DNA of 64,000 bases from Euryodendron excelsum. Its lineage: Eukaryota > Streptophyta > Magnoliopsida > Ericales > Pentaphylacaceae. The position numbers were made by a program, and so were the translations under genes. The stretch lies in NCBI GenBank assembly GCA_033060915.1, contig CM065393.1:3799501-3863500 (forward strand), given 5' to 3'. Under the pieces are notes generated by a model. The model saw nothing but the letters and a program-made list of their open reading frames with translations, did not search any database and had not been told where the DNA came from. How positions within the stretch are numbered: the first letter of the stretch is position 1; each line of letters starts with the position of its first letter. Below are positions 32,460-44,985 of this stretch, in pieces.

Positions 32460-34257
32460 CCAAAATATTCAACAAAAAATATAATGGTCGAGGAAGTAAA
32501 ACAATATTTTTAGAATACTTTAGAGATTAACAAAAAAATAAAATAACAGAAGAATGAAAATTTTAAATTTATGAAAAGATGACTAAAAATAATTATAAAA
32601 AAAATAGATACAACACTAACTTAGTGAGTATAATAGGCTATTGTATCAAAAAATATTTGAAAAATAATGCCAATATATTGACGATGGCCGAAACAAAATT
32701 ATCATCAATAATTTTGAATAATAATTCTGATGCAGCTTTTATGGAATTTTGGTTTTAACTTTTTATCTTTTTGTGGGTTTTTTGAATGACAAATTAATTC
32801 TTTTATTTTTATAGGCTTTTAGCTTAGACTTTATTTTTTCATAAAAACTGAAAAATAAAATATTGTAAAAATACCAAAAGTCAAATTCAAAAACCTATAA
32901 AAAAAAAAAAAATTGTCTTCGTAAAACTTTACAAACTGACATTACACGCTCTCAAAGGAGAGTGAAATGATATCTTGAAATTGGAGGATGAGTCAGGTTT
33001 ACGTGAAATCGTTGTCTAATCTAAGGTTAATTTAATGAAAGACCTATAACGAACGTAAAAAAATTGACGGGTCATCGAGTCATAGCCGACTAGTGTTTTG
33101 ACTTTTTTTTGTCACTATTTGGTGGCGAATTCAACGGCTCAGCTGTGACTTACAAGTCGAACGGCCTAATAAAGAAAGAATTATTAATTGAATAAGTAGC
33201 AGTACGAGTGACGGACGGTAATGGTGATGCACATCAGAGCAGACTGGGGGCTGTGGCTGTTGGATTTGGTAAGAAATGAAAAATTATTTAATATAACGGT
33301 GATATCACGTTAGAAGCCAATCACAACATATTAAATGATGTGTTGGAATCTAATTAAGTAGAGATTTTTTTCAACTATTCCACTAGCTAATGACTTCTTG
33401 TGGTAATTAAGATTTCAAAATATGTATTTGATATATCGGTTGGCTTGTGATATCAAGACAGTAAAATAATATAATATTACCATAACATTGAATATTTTCT
33501 TATAAGAAATAACATTGGCAGCCTAGTATTCTCTTATTATGCCCATTTACCAAGCTTCTATCATCTTATATTTGATGGTCGTCTGTAATTAACGTCAAGT
33601 TTCGGCAATTCATAAATGAGTCTTGCTAATATGTATATCATTTTAATTATATTTTGTCTGATTGTACAAAATTTTAAAAATTGTATTTCTAGGGTTAGAA
33701 TTGTGAAAATGTGTAACCAGACAAAGCAATTATTGGTGTTCATGGGTCAGGTTTGGTAGTGTCCCACCAATCGAATCGCAAAGCTTGGGTTCAGAAACAA
33801 TAGAATCAATTTTAACTCGATTTGGGTTTGGGTTAGGTTTAGGTTGGTTGGATTCGGGTTTGGCCAAATGAAATTCTATAGAAGTGGCGGTTTGAGTATG
33901 ATCGGGCCGCTTAAAGTAATAACCCACCAACTGAACTACTAAAACCAGGTTCACAAACCATGGAATTGATTTCGACTCAATTTGGATTTGGATTGTGTTC
34001 GAGCTCGGATTGAGTTGGTCAGGTTGATGAGTCGGATAGATTTTTGAACACCCATATAAAGCATGCTTAAAATATAATATAAGGGCACATGTTTTCATAT
34101 ATCTAGTATTTGAGTTATGAAGTATATTATAAATTTCTTGTAGTTGTTTGATCTATATGTTGGGGAAGGAGAAAAAATGTGCTTGTTCATTTTAAAGGAG
34201 GCAGCGTTAGAGCCTAGAAGGTGAAAATGTTATCCGAGCAATACATGCTTCCAGAGA
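32460..34257. other. Non-coding upstream region of MIOX copy 1
   Basis: AT-rich with no supported gene. It is shared with the right copy (46.26-48.3 kb) apart from insertions there. A repeated 'ttggatttgggttgggtt' phrase near 33,800-34,020 appears in two forms, 'aactcgatttgggtttgggtt' and 'gactcaatttggatttggatt', with matching 'caccaa.(t/c)gaa' flanks, suggesting a local duplication of about 190 bp. Confidence 0.5.
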
Positions 34258-34820
34258 GCGTCTGTTGGTAGTCTGGACATCTCATTGTGGTTTGCTTAAT
34301 TAACCATTATTTTATGTCTTGATAATACCATAAATAAATTGGATCAGCTTATTTGTTGGCCTATTTGAGTAGCTACATATTTTTTTATTTTTTTATTTTA
34401 TTATTTTACTAAAAAAGAGGTCAAAAGCATGGCTAATTTTCCTGGCAAACTCTTATTTTGAACTTTATTTTCTACCTAAGTATTGATTGAAGTTAATGCA
34501 GCATTCCAGGTTGAGCGTTATTTGAAAATGCGTTTTTAGAGCATCTGTTGGTAGTCTGGACATCTCATTGTGGTTTGCTTAATTAACCATTATTTTATGT
34601 CTTGATAATATCATAAATAAATTGGATCAGCTTATTTGTTGGCCTATTTGAGTAGCTACATATTTTTTTATTTTTTATTTTTACTAAAAAAGAGGTCAAA
34701 AGCATGGTTAATTTCCCTGGCAAACTCTTATTTTGAACTTTATTCCCTACCTAAGTGCTGATTGAAGTTAATGTAGCATTCTAGGTTGAGCGCTATTTGA
34801 AAAGGCGTTTTTAAAAAAAC
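34258..34820 (+). repeat. Tandem duplication of about 280 bp
   Basis: Two direct copies, 34,258-34,540 and 34,541-34,820, start with 'tctgttggtagtctggacat' and run to 'gcattc(c/t)aggttgagcg.tatttgaaaa.gcg' with few differences. The right segmental copy has only one version (about 48,390-48,580), so the tandem step followed the segmental duplication or was lost there. Confidence 0.8.
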
Positions 34821-36283
34821 GCATTTTCAAATGACGTTTTTTCAAGTACGTTTTCCTCTACAAAATAACAAGTAAAAAAGGGAAGGAAAATACACTTCAA
34901 GAAAATAGTGTTTTTTTTTTCCAGTTAAAAACACCAGTTGAAATTGTATTTTTAATTGGAATTAAAATCCTAACTTGCGTCGTTCTCTCTCACTCAGCAA
35001 ACTCCCTCCTTCCCGTTCTCTCTCACCCTCACTCTCTCACTCGGCAGAACTCTCTCCTCCCTTCTGATCTCACTCTCACTCGTGGGTCTCTCTATCGCTT
35101 AAGATCATTATGTTATCTGTCACTCTTCATTCGAGGTACTCTCTCTCAAGAATTTTTTTCTCTCATCTCTGTTTACTGGTTTCAAGTTTCATTTAACTAA
35201 CTTGTATATATACATTATGCATCTATATCTTCCTGTGAATGATCATATAGACTGTTGTTTGATTGCCAAGCTGTGAATGATCATATAGCGTGTTTTTTTT
35301 GCCTCTGTTTTTATTTGCATTTTCATATGCTAGCATAGATTGATGTTTGTGCTAACCATGTGAGTTAATGACGGCCCCTCCTGCGAATTAGCTTAAAGTA
35401 AAGCATAACAAATTTGATATGAAAATTTGATTTTCTAATTGTCCTAGAAATGGTGACTCCATTCTATGGTTTGAGGGAAAATTGTTTTCCAGCTTCATGT
35501 AAAACTTGTTGACCATTGTAATTTTCGTAGTATTTTAGTTTCTTCACCTATAACAATAAGGTAGCTTTTCTTAAGATTAACTTGCTTGGCTCTCTTTTAA
35601 TTTTTTTCTTTTTTTTAATAATTGAGTTTGAATATGATTTAGCTGCTTGCCGGCCATATTAGGCCTAAACGCAGTTCCCTAGGTCAAAGTCTATTCCCTA
35701 AGCACAATAATTATAGACAACAATGAGTCTCTTTGATCCTACCATGATGGAACATTGGATTTAAGGTTTTCTTTTTTTTTTTAATTTCGAGTAAGAGAAA
35801 ATCATTACAATTTTTTTATGGAGGAGAGTTGCTAGGGTTTAAACTCAAACCACGAGCTGAAAAAGTTCAAAGCTTGAGATGAATATATGTAAAAGATTTT
35901 GCTATCCATAGTCGCACCTAACCAGCAGGCGCGGCTGTGGATAGCAATGCTCTACATGTAAATGTCTGTAAACTTGTGTCTTAGAGGGAATCCTCTTAAA
36001 GTCTTGTCATCATAAATTTCAACCCTTTTTTCCCAAAGTAAGCTAGGGCTTTAAGATTTAAGGTCCGTTTGTTGCAGCTTTTTTACCTAGCAGCGCTCTA
36101 CATGTAAATATTTTAACCACTTGTACAATTCACCTTGTTATTTTGAGATTTCGGCATAAGAATCAATCATTAATACCTTCTAATATATGTGTTTGATGGT
36201 AGGCACAACTAAGTAATGACGACAATAGTAATGTTTTATTGTGAGGGAAGATAGTAAAAAATCGTCAAGAAGGCATAGCCTAT
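34821..36283. other. Non-coding stretch, pyrimidine-rich block
   Basis: No gene recognised. Near 34,980-35,110 a CT-rich block ('ctctctcactc' repeats) followed by a possible splice donor 'gaggtactctc' at 35,140 looks like a plant 5' untranslated region, possibly that of the transposase at 36.7-39.1 kb. This is inference only. Confidence 0.35.
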
Positions 36284-36668
36284 GATATAGAATAGGACTG
36301 GTCACTGGGTGGGACAGGGCTGCCTTACCTAATAACACCTTAGAAATTGGCCTGAGCCCGGCCTGGCCCGATGTTCGGGCCTCCACTTGTTGTCCAAGCC
36401 CGTCCAAAAAAAAAATTAAATCCCAAGCCCACCCATCGACCCAACCAAAATAAATATTTATTTATTTATTTTTAAACTAAATAAAACCATTCGGGCCGAG
36501 CCGGGCCAGGCTTTGGAATATAATCCCAAGCCCGGCTTGAAAATTAATCATGCCTAAAAAATCAGCCCGCCCCGATCCCACAGGCCTAAACTTTAATCCC
36601 AATCCCTTAAAAAAATTGGGCCAGGTTGGGCTGGCCGGTCGAGCCAATAGCCACCCCTAAGATAGAGG
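36284..36668. mobile_element. Candidate hAT-like MITE, GC-rich
   Basis: A GC-rich island in AT-rich DNA, full of 'gggcc / ggccc' words. Its ends read TAGGACTGGTCACTGG and, in reverse complement, TAGGGGTGGCTATTGG, an imperfect terminal inverted repeat (11 of 16). Flanking octamers GATATAGA (36,284-36,291) and GATAGAGG (36,661-36,668) match at 6 of 8. TAGGG-type ends and 8-bp duplications are features of hAT elements. No coding capacity. Confidence 0.4.
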
Positions 36669-36689
36669 TTAGATACGTCGGGGCAACGA

Positions 36690-39094
36690 ATGTCTAACAT
36701 TTTCAGCCCAAATGAGGATTACTCGAAGGGTCAAAACAATTTCAAGATGTTCACATTTCAGCTACACTTCACCCAGAATATGCTTAGGGCCAATAGGAGT
36801 GCGCAGAGGTGGGAGGTCCCAGTGCAAGTATGGATCCAGTAGAACGGCTTCGTGGCTTAGATGAGTTAGGAAAACGGGTAAATGAAAATGGCGATATTTA
36901 GTCCGTTGAATCAGATGAAGATGTTGATGTTTTGATGAGAAATGAAGGAAACATTGACTTCGATGACGATGGACACGAGCAAGTAAACATTGCTGACTTG
37001 AATGACACTCCTGTGCCCTTTTTTATGAACCTTGGATGGGGTAGACGATAGCATAACTGGTCGAAATTTATATAATCGCGGTCTGACATGGTCAGATGCA
37101 AATCTGAAGTTTGCAAAAGAAATGGTTTTCAAAAATAAGAATGCAGTGATTAGTGCAAATAACCGGTATTATGTGAAGAAAAACAAATATTATTATGTTG
37201 TAAAAACAAACAAAAAAGTATGGAGTACCAGGTGCACTCTCGATTGCCCATGGAAACTACGTGCGTGTTTAAAGAAGAATTATATTTTCTTTGAGATCAC
37301 GCAATACCCCCGGCCGCATACCTATTTACATGGGATGGACAGTTTAGATCACCGCAATTTGAATTCGACATTCATTACACGCATGATTATGCCCCCAATT
37401 GCAGTAAGTTGTTATAAGTTTTCAATTTAAGCTGAGACATATAAATTTATGTATTCGTACTCTTCCTTTATAAAGTTTAAGTATTCGCTTGAATCTTGTG
37501 GTGTACATAAAGACCTGGTTAGAAGATAGCATCCATAGTAAAGAATGTAACAAATAATACTGGTTTCACAGTATCCTATAAGAAAGCATGGCTTGAAAGA
37601 ACAAAGGCTATTACGATGGTATTTGGTGATTGGGATGAGTCACACGAAAAGCTTCCAAGGTACATGAGAACGTTGGAGTTCAAGAACCCGGGCACAACTG
37701 TGATTTCACAAACACGTGACATTGGACAAATGGGCAAAATTGCTCTAGAGAGAATATTTTGGGTATTTCGGCCATGCATTGAAGGCTTCATGCACTACCC
37801 TCCAGTTATAAGTATCGACGGTGCCTATCTTTACGAAAAATACACAAGAGTTATGCTAATTGCTATGGCTAGAACAGTGAGAAAAAACATTTTCCCCTTA
37901 ACTTTCGTGCTAGTTCATTTAGAAAACTATCTTGATTAGGTATGGTTTATCTACAATGTCAGACATGTTATTGTGCTAGGACAGGAGGGGATCACTTTGA
38001 TTTCTGATCGACATGCAATCATATTGAGCATTGTCAAGCATGAATGGGAAACACCACGACAAGGGCAACCACCTGAATTCCATAGATATTGCCTTAGGTA
38101 CCTTCGAAGTAATTACCAATCAAAGTTCAGTAATGCTAAAGTTAAGGATTTTATATGAAAAACTAGAAATGCCCATCAAGTGCACAAGTTCGACGAGGTA
38201 ATGGAAGCAATTAAAAAATTATGTGAGTAGGCGTACAATGAGTTGTGCAGGGAGGACCCTACGAAGTGGACATTGGCACATCATGATGGAAGTTATCGTT
38301 AGGGAGTTACAATCACCAACGATTCAGAGTACTATAATAATATATGAAGAGGTGCATAAGACTTGCCCATAACTGCATGTGTTTAGGTTACCTTCTACTG
38401 CCTGGTCAACACTTTCAATAACAAACGAAGGGAAAATGAGCATGATTCAGCTAAGGGGTTAAGGTACACAAGCAGAGTTCAAAACAAGATAGAAGAGTAT
38501 CAAGCTCAATCAGCGGGTCATCGCGTAACTATATTCAATTGGTAATGTCATAAATTTTAAAAAGTGTATATAATTGTCTTACCTATTGCTAGAATTCTAT
38601 ATTTCTGAATGCGTAATACAATAACCATGTTATTTTATTTCAATTACAGGGATTAGGGTTTCACTAAGGTTGTTACAAATCCAGCAGGCATGAAAGGGAA
38701 TAACAAACATGCAGTGTCTCTAAATCCTCCATCATTTGATTACAAAAAATGGATAATCTATCATTATCCTTACTCGCATATGCTCGCAGTGTGCGCGAAA
38801 TCGGGCAAACAACCATGGTACTTAATTGATCCTCAGTATAGCATGGTCGTTTACGCTCGAATGTACAAAACAAGTTTTCAACCAATGGTGCACAAGCATT
38901 ATTGGGCAACATATGATGGTCCTAAGTTCATGCCCGATCTGAGCTATCGGTGAGAAGTCACATCTGACCGCCCAAATACAAAATGAATCTAGAATAAGAT
39001 GGACGTCTCTAGGAAATGGCAAACCAATCATTGCAGTATTTGTAAGGAACAAGGGCATGATAGGCGCAAATGTCCAAACCGGACTGCCTAAGTT
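36690..39094 (+). pseudogene. Mutator-like (MuDR-type) transposase, decayed
   Basis: Parts in order: an acidic N-terminal stretch (DEDVDVLMRNEGNIDFDDD); the MuDR DNA-binding-type region (37,032-37,400) with FKNKNAVISANNRYYV, CTLDCPWKLRA and HTYLHGMDSLDHRNL; and the transposase core (37,590-38,160) with PPVISIDGAYLY (first catalytic Asp at 37,817-37,819), ITLISDRHAIILSIV (second Asp at 38,006-38,008) and HRYCLRYLRSNY. A C-terminal zinc knuckle CSICKEQGHDRRKC (39,032-39,073, C-x2-C-x4-H-x4-C) closes it. Stops at 37,937, 38,156, 38,228 and 38,300 and intron-like gaps (37,405-37,570; 38,540-38,650) interrupt the frame. Terminal inverted repeats were not identified. It lies between the two MIOX copies. 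Confidence 0.8.
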
Positions 39095-39224
39095 GTGTAT
39101 TGGAGGGTAGTTAGCCATGTGTGATGGTTTATTTGTATCTGTATTGAAGATATTACTTAGTTGTACTTGTCTTTGAACTTAATCTTATTTATGCACTGCA
39201 TTATCTGAATTAAAGAACAGCGTA

Positions 39225-39765
39225 TTAGTAACACCCTTCATAGTCTTTTGTCAAAAGTCATTACAACTTTGCAGAGAGTAATAACATCATCCTTCGCATT
39301 CATGAAGTAGTCACATCCTTCATATGGCCTGCAGAGAGTAGTCACATCTTTCACAACCTTTTATCAACCTTCACAACCTTTAGTCAAAAGTCTACACCCT
39401 GCGTAGGGTAGTCACACCCTTCACAGTTTTTATTCATCAGCTTTCACATACTTCACAGCCTTTAGTCACATCATTCACACGGCCTACAAAGTTCACAAAC
39501 TTTTGTCAGCCTTCACAGCCTTTGGTCAAAAGCCTGCACCTTGCGTAGGGTAGTCACACCCTTTACAGCCTTTATTCATCAGCATGTACATACTTCATAG
39601 CCTTTAGTCACATCTTTAACATGGCCTGCAGAGAGTAGTCACATCATTCACAGCTTTTAGTCATATCCTGCAGAGTTCATAGCCTTTTGTCAGCCTTCAC
39701 AGCCTTTGGTCAAATTCTGTACCTTGCGTAAAGTAGTCACATCCTTCACAGCCTTGACGTGTGAA
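39225..39765 (+). repeat. Minisatellite-like higher-order repeat
   Basis: Built from short phrases 'cttcacagcctttagtcacatc', 'gcctgcagagagtagtcacatc' and 'ttgcgtagggtagtcacac'. Three longer units can be set by the anchor 'c(c/t)ttgcgta(g/a)(g/a)gtagtcaca' at about 39,399, 39,539 and 39,721. No open frame crosses it. It follows the transposase directly and could be its subterminal repeat region, as some Mutator-like elements carry. Confidence 0.7.
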
Positions 39766-40272
39766 TGGTACCACCAATTGGCATCCAATGCGAAGTCGAA
39801 ATCAAAGTCGTTTTCCACTCACGAGATAACGTGGTTCACAGGTAACAATTATATCACCCGGCCCTATATAAAGAGTGGGTCACAATTATATAACTCAAAC
39901 ATGAATTACACTGTGAGTGATATTTTTGAGGCAACGGGTCGATATTGTTTTGGGTATGATGACTGTAGGGTCCTTTGTTTGCAATTGTCTCGTCAAGTTT
40001 AAAATTTTCATAAACGAATAGGCCTCCCACTGACCCTTGTTTATAGATGGACTACGCCTGAATACTTATACATTTACAAATGTTTTGTATTATTACTTTG
40101 CTTTATTCTGGACAGTCATATTATTTTATACATGTACTAATACGTGTCACAATGTAGAGCCTATGGATACAGAGGATTAATAGCAGAATTCTAAAATCCC
40201 TATTGACCTGTCAAGCACCAGAATGAGTTTTTTAATTTCTCAAAAGAATGTGTCTTCTTGGGCTTGGAAGGT
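39766..40272. other. Non-coding stretch before MIOX copy 2
   Basis: A plus frame to about 40,002 has no known motif. The rest is AT-rich. It may contain the missing end of the Mutator-like element or 3' flank of MIOX copy 2. Confidence 0.4.
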
Positions 40273-41493
40273 TCACCATCTGAGCTTTGTGTGGAAGAAC
40301 TGTAATAGAGTTCTCTAGTTAAGAATGAGGAAAAACAAGATGCAAAATTTTCCCCACTATAGAATCACAAGTTGGTATATACTTGTACTCACCTTCTCAA
40401 TGAGAGAAAGATAGTATGGCTTGACCTTCTCAACATCGACCCCAACTTTGCTCCTACTGAGAGGTCATATTTACAGTAGAAAATTTTGGAAAGTACAAAA
40501 TATTAAACTTCTGCTAGTTCAATTAGCGCATGACAGTGAAATAGACATATATATATATATATATATATGCATATATGCAGATAGAAATGGGAAGCTTACT
40601 TGAAAATTTGGAGCTAGTTCAAGTTCTTAACATCCTCCTCATTCATCAAGTGCATATATGCTCCTCCTCTATGCAAAGCTGCAAAACGATATGGATGCAA
40701 ATCAAGTTAAATGTGTTCATCAGATTGCAATTATATATACATATATATAGGTATGAATTATTTATGTACTAACTTGAAAAGAAATTCATATAAATACTCA
40801 CGATAGAAAGAGTGGTAACGAATAGCAAACAAATCTACAGAGGGTAGAGTTGTTCCATTCTCCTTAGCCACCTGAAAATTTGAAAATGCATTTAGAATGT
40901 ATAAACAATTTAAATTTGAAACTAGTATTCATTTTAGATGTGTGAAAGACACATACCAAATACATGTAATCATCATGCCCCTATGATATCATCATATTTT
41001 CTAACTCTCAACCTTGGTAGTAAATTCCATTCTTACTCCTGTAAGCTGGACTTTTGGAATCTGAATTGTCCTCGAAATACTAAATCCCACATTTTTATAC
41101 AAGTTGGTTAGATTTGAATTTTTGCAGATTAAGTTTCTGATTTTGAAGAAAAATATACCTTGTGATGAACAATTGATTCATCAAAAGCACACCCAAGAAG
41201 GAAGGTATCACCTACAATGCCAAGAGGTTTAGTAACTAAAATGGTTTATAAAATAATAAATTTTATTATTATAAGTTGTGTAAACTCACCAACAGCAGCC
41301 CATTGAGGAAGCCCTCCAAAGCTAGGAAGAAGAACCTTTCCAAGATCTAAAACCCATGCAAAAAGAATTATCACAAAATGTCCCTTAAGAGTGTCTTGGG
41401 CCTTGACCTATTTTCATTTAAGGAATCGTTATATATATATATATATATATGTATATATCTTAGCTTGTTCATACCATGAATAAGGGCAGTCAA

Positions 41494-41840
41494 TGTTGGG
41501 CGGAGGAGAAGATTCAGCCACTTGTGGTGATTGAATTATAAACACTCAAAGGTGTAAAACACAACCAAGAATCATTCTTTTATTCAACTCTAAATTTTAG
41601 AGTGAACTCTCCCTCTTTATTTCTTTCTCTAACTCACTTCTTCTCTTTCTTCTTGAATTGATACAATGCCACAAATGGCACTCCCTATTTATAGATACAA
41701 GCCATAGTGTGAATGGAGAATGTGAGAGGAACAAATTCCTTCTTTCATGGTAAGTACTCTTCAACAATGGTAGGTACTCTTCAACCATAGTGGTTCATTC
41801 TAGATAGTCAAGTTTACAATTCCATTTTTACTTTTTAACA
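41494..41840 (-). repeat. Copia 2 LTR, 3' LTR of the element
   Basis: Plus-strand start TGTTGGGCGGAGG and end TTTTTACTTTTTAACA. The partner is 44,986-45,312. It contains a duplicated 'ggta(a/g)gtactcttcaa' phrase (about 41,748-41,783) that is single in the partner, and the minus strand carries a TATAAATA element near 41,692. Confidence 0.9.
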
Positions 41841-41850
41841 TCCCCCCCTT
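41841..41850 (-). other. Copia 2 polypurine tract
   Basis: Minus strand AAGGGGGGGA directly before the 3' LTR, the standard position for plus-strand priming. Confidence 0.8.
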
Positions 41851-41867
41851 AAACTTGACTCTCCTGC

Positions 41868-44796
41868 CTATGTCATTCCTAGCATTGTCTTCAGTCTTGC
41901 AAAGTTATCATACTTGAGTGGCTTTGTGAAAATATCAGCTATCTGATCATAAGTCCTACACGAAATCAATTCCACTTCCTCCTGCTTGTAGCCTTTGGCG
42001 ACAAGTCTCGCCTTGTTGCTTTGGAGTTCTCCTTGGGCATTCCTCTTGGTCTTGTAGACTTATTTCACCCCAATGGTCTTTCGGCCTTTTGGGAGAGTAG
42101 TTAACTCCTAAGTTTTGTTGTTCTCAATGGATTGAATCTGTTCATCCATTGCTCTTCTCCATTTGTCTTCTTCGTTAGTTTCCTCAAAGCTAACTGGATC
42201 ATTAGTAAGCAGTAGACAGTATAGAATGACATACTCTTCCATTGGTTCTGTATTTCCATACAGATCAATTAGGGTACGAGCTCCTCTGGGTCTCATATCT
42301 AAAAATTCAGGCTTAATTGGTGATGGAGCTTCATTCCTCCATGGTGAGTGAAAACCATGTGGAGGTGTCTGCTGATCTCTAGGTACTTGTGGCTCGATAG
42401 CCACTTCTTTTGCTTATGCAGATTCTTTTTCCTCTCAAGTGTCAATTCTACATCTCTGGAGGTTTCAATCTGGTCCCAATTCCAGGATTTATTTTCATAA
42501 AAAATGACATCCCAGTTAAAAATGACTTTCTTAGTGGTGGGATTGTACAGACGATATCCCATCGTTCTATCGCCGTATCCAACAAGGATGCACTTCTCTC
42601 CTTTGTCATCCAATTTTGTCCTTCTTACCTCCGGGATCTTGGTGTATGCTATGGAGCCAAACACTTTGAGATGACTCACGCTAGGCTTGTGACTTCTCCA
42701 AGCTTCGTGTGATGTCTTTGTATCAAAACTCTTGATAGGACACCTATTGAGCAAATAGACTGCACACAACACCACTTCTGCCCAGAATCTTTTGGGCATA
42801 TTTTTATCCTTCAACATGCTTCTAGCCATGTTAAAGATAGTGCAGTTCTTCCTCTCAGCTACGCCGTTTAGTTGGGGAGTGTAGGTTGGTGTAAACTGAT
42901 TTTGAATTCCTTATTATCTAAGGAATTCCTGAAAAACTTCTACCTTATACTCTCCTCCTTGATCTGATCGGAGTGACTTAATATGGTGGCCACTCTGCTT
43001 CTCCGCAAGAGCTTTGAACTCTTTGAATTTGTCGAACGCTTCCGGCTTCCTTTTCAGGAAGTAGACCTAAGTCTTCCTGCTATAGTCATCGGTGAAGGTG
43101 ATGAAGTATTGATTCTGTCCATTTGAAACTAGTTTCAAAAGACCACATATATCTGTGTGCACTAGCTAGATCGGCCTGGTAGATCTCCAATCAGCTTGCT
43201 TTTCAAAGCTGTTTCTGTGTTGCTTGCTTAAAACACAGCTCTCACATATCTCATTCGGATGGTAAATGTTAGATAAGCCATACACCATCTTCTTCCTTTC
43301 CAACTGCTTCAAGCTTTCAAAATTTAGATGTCCATACCTCAGATGCCATAGCCATTCTTTGTTATTGATGATCGCACTCAGACACTTTGGTGTGTCGTGA
43401 TGGATGGCGAGAGAGAACATTCGATTCTTTGCCATAATGACTCAAATGACCAGCTTCCCTCGAGCGTCTAAGATCAACATCTGCTTGTTTCTAAGGCTAA
43501 TCTGGTAACCTTTCCCCACGAGTTATCCTAGGCTTAAGATGTTGGTCTTCATGCCTGGCACATAGTAGACATTGGAGATGAAAGCATGATCTCCAACCTT
43601 CTGCTTGATCAGAACATCGCCTCTCCCTCGAATTGGAACTTTAGAGAGATAGCCAAATGATATCTCTCCTTGAACTTTCTCATCAAGTTCAGTGAACAGG
43701 TTCTTTCTGCCAGTCATGTGGTTGCTAGCTCCAGAGTCGAGGTACCAAACATCTTGGTCCTGAGTTGAGCTATGTGCCATCAGCATCAACGATTCTCAGA
43801 CAACTAGTTCGGCTTCTGCAAGATTAGCCTCCTTGCTAACCTTCTCTGTTGGTGGTCTTAACCAACACTCGTTGTTATAGTGCCCAAACTTACAGCAATT
43901 ATAGCACTTGATGTTTCTCTTGTCAATGGTTTGACAGTTATTGTAACCACCTCTTCTTCCACGCCATCTTCCTCTTGGGACATTGTTCTGTTGTCTATGT
44001 CCTCCTCTAGTAGATGTTTGTCCGCCTCTACCTCCGCCTTTAGATTCAGAATATTTAGATCCCGAGATCCTCGACCTCACCCTCATCCTCGGTGTGACGT
44101 CTCCCCTTGCTCGTATCTCCCATCGGTTAAAGATGGTTTTGACTGTAGGGTCTGCTCCAGTGTTTTGTCATTACTTCTCCTGTTGACCTTCTATTCATGG
44201 GCTTATAGCGAACCCACAAGCTCTTCTACTGACATGGTCTCCAGATCTTTGGTTTCTTCTAAAGTAACGGCTATGTAGTCAAATTTTGGATCCAAAGATC
44301 GCAAAATTTTCTCACATATTCTCATGTCTGCGAGAATCTTTCCATTCCTCCTTAGTTGGTTCGCAACTATGATTACGCAAGTATAATACTTGGCAATGGA
44401 CTCAGCAGACTTCGTTTGTAGGGATTCGAATTCACTACGTAGGGTTTGGAGGCGAATCCTCTTTACTTTGTCAGCACCCTTGTATGTTCAATGGAGAGTC
44501 TCCCAGACTTCTTTGGACGTCTTGGCGGAGGCAATGATTTCGAATGTGGCTTCATCAAGGCCCTCGTAGATGATGGACTTGGCCTTACAGTCCTTCTTTC
44601 GGTCGGTGCGGAGGATTGTTCTCTAAGCATCCAATATGGATGCCTCGGCTTTTTTGGATTGGGCTTCATCATACCCACCTTCCACAATGTCCATAACATC
44701 TTGAGCACCTAGTAGAGCTTTCATTTGGATATACCAATTGTCGTAGTTGTCCTTTGTGAGCTTCGAGATGAGCGTCTGCGTAGTCCCATTCGCCAT
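41868..44796 (-). pseudogene. Copia 2 gag-pol with internal deletion of RT/RNase H
   Basis: The start MANGTTQTLISKLTKDNYDN (44,796) is typical of copia gag. A zinc knuckle KCYNCCKFGHYNNECW is near 43,895. Protease reads WYLDSGASNHMTG (43,730), followed by LWHLRYGHLNFESLKQL (43,350) and CESCVLSKQHR, then integrase to KVFGSIAYTKIPEVRR and GYRLYNPTTKKV. RT begins (ARLVAKGYKQ, about 41,990) but jumps at once to the RNase H end (ELISCRTYDQIADIFTKPLK), so about 1 kb including the YVDD region is gone. Stops in gag and elsewhere add to the damage. Non-autonomous. Confidence 0.85.
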
Positions 44797-44968
44797 TTGG
44801 TTTAGAATATCTCAAACAGTACTTTGGAGTTTGAATTTGGAAGGTCATCGGAATTAGATGGAGAGACAACCGAAGAATGGCCAGAGTGGCGGTCGGAGAG
44901 GAGGAAGAGAATCATAGGAGTTTTGATGTGGAAGATCCCTCAAAGGGCAACCACAAAGCATACTTTTT

Positions 44969-44984
44969 CCTGACTCTGGTACCA
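44969..44984 (-). other. Copia 2 primer binding site
   Basis: Minus strand TGGTACCAGAGTCAGG, one base from the 5' LTR. It differs at two places from the usual plant initiator-Met tRNA site (TGGTATCAGAGCCAGG). Confidence 0.8.
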
Positions 44985-44985
44985 C

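Larger units (their letters stand above)
30261..34820. repeat. Segmental duplication, left copy (MIOX copy 1 and upstream region)
   Basis: The block matches 40,273-48,580 in order and orientation: all recognised MIOX exons and introns, the promoter (32,135-32,460 with 45,941-46,260), the region 32,900-33,300 (with 46,640-47,540), and 'gtttgatctatatgttgggga' at 34,148 (with 48,274) to 'aagaggtcaaaagca' at 34,416 (with 48,549). Length differences come from insertions in the right copy. Confidence 0.85.

Noticed and set aside
33730..34098. 122-codon minus frame
   Set aside because: Translation of a 'ttgggttt' simple-sequence region in the MIOX upstream DNA; the homologous right-hand sequence does not keep it.
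43880..44278. 132-codon plus frame across copia 2 gag
   Set aside because: Antisense of the gag / zinc-knuckle region.
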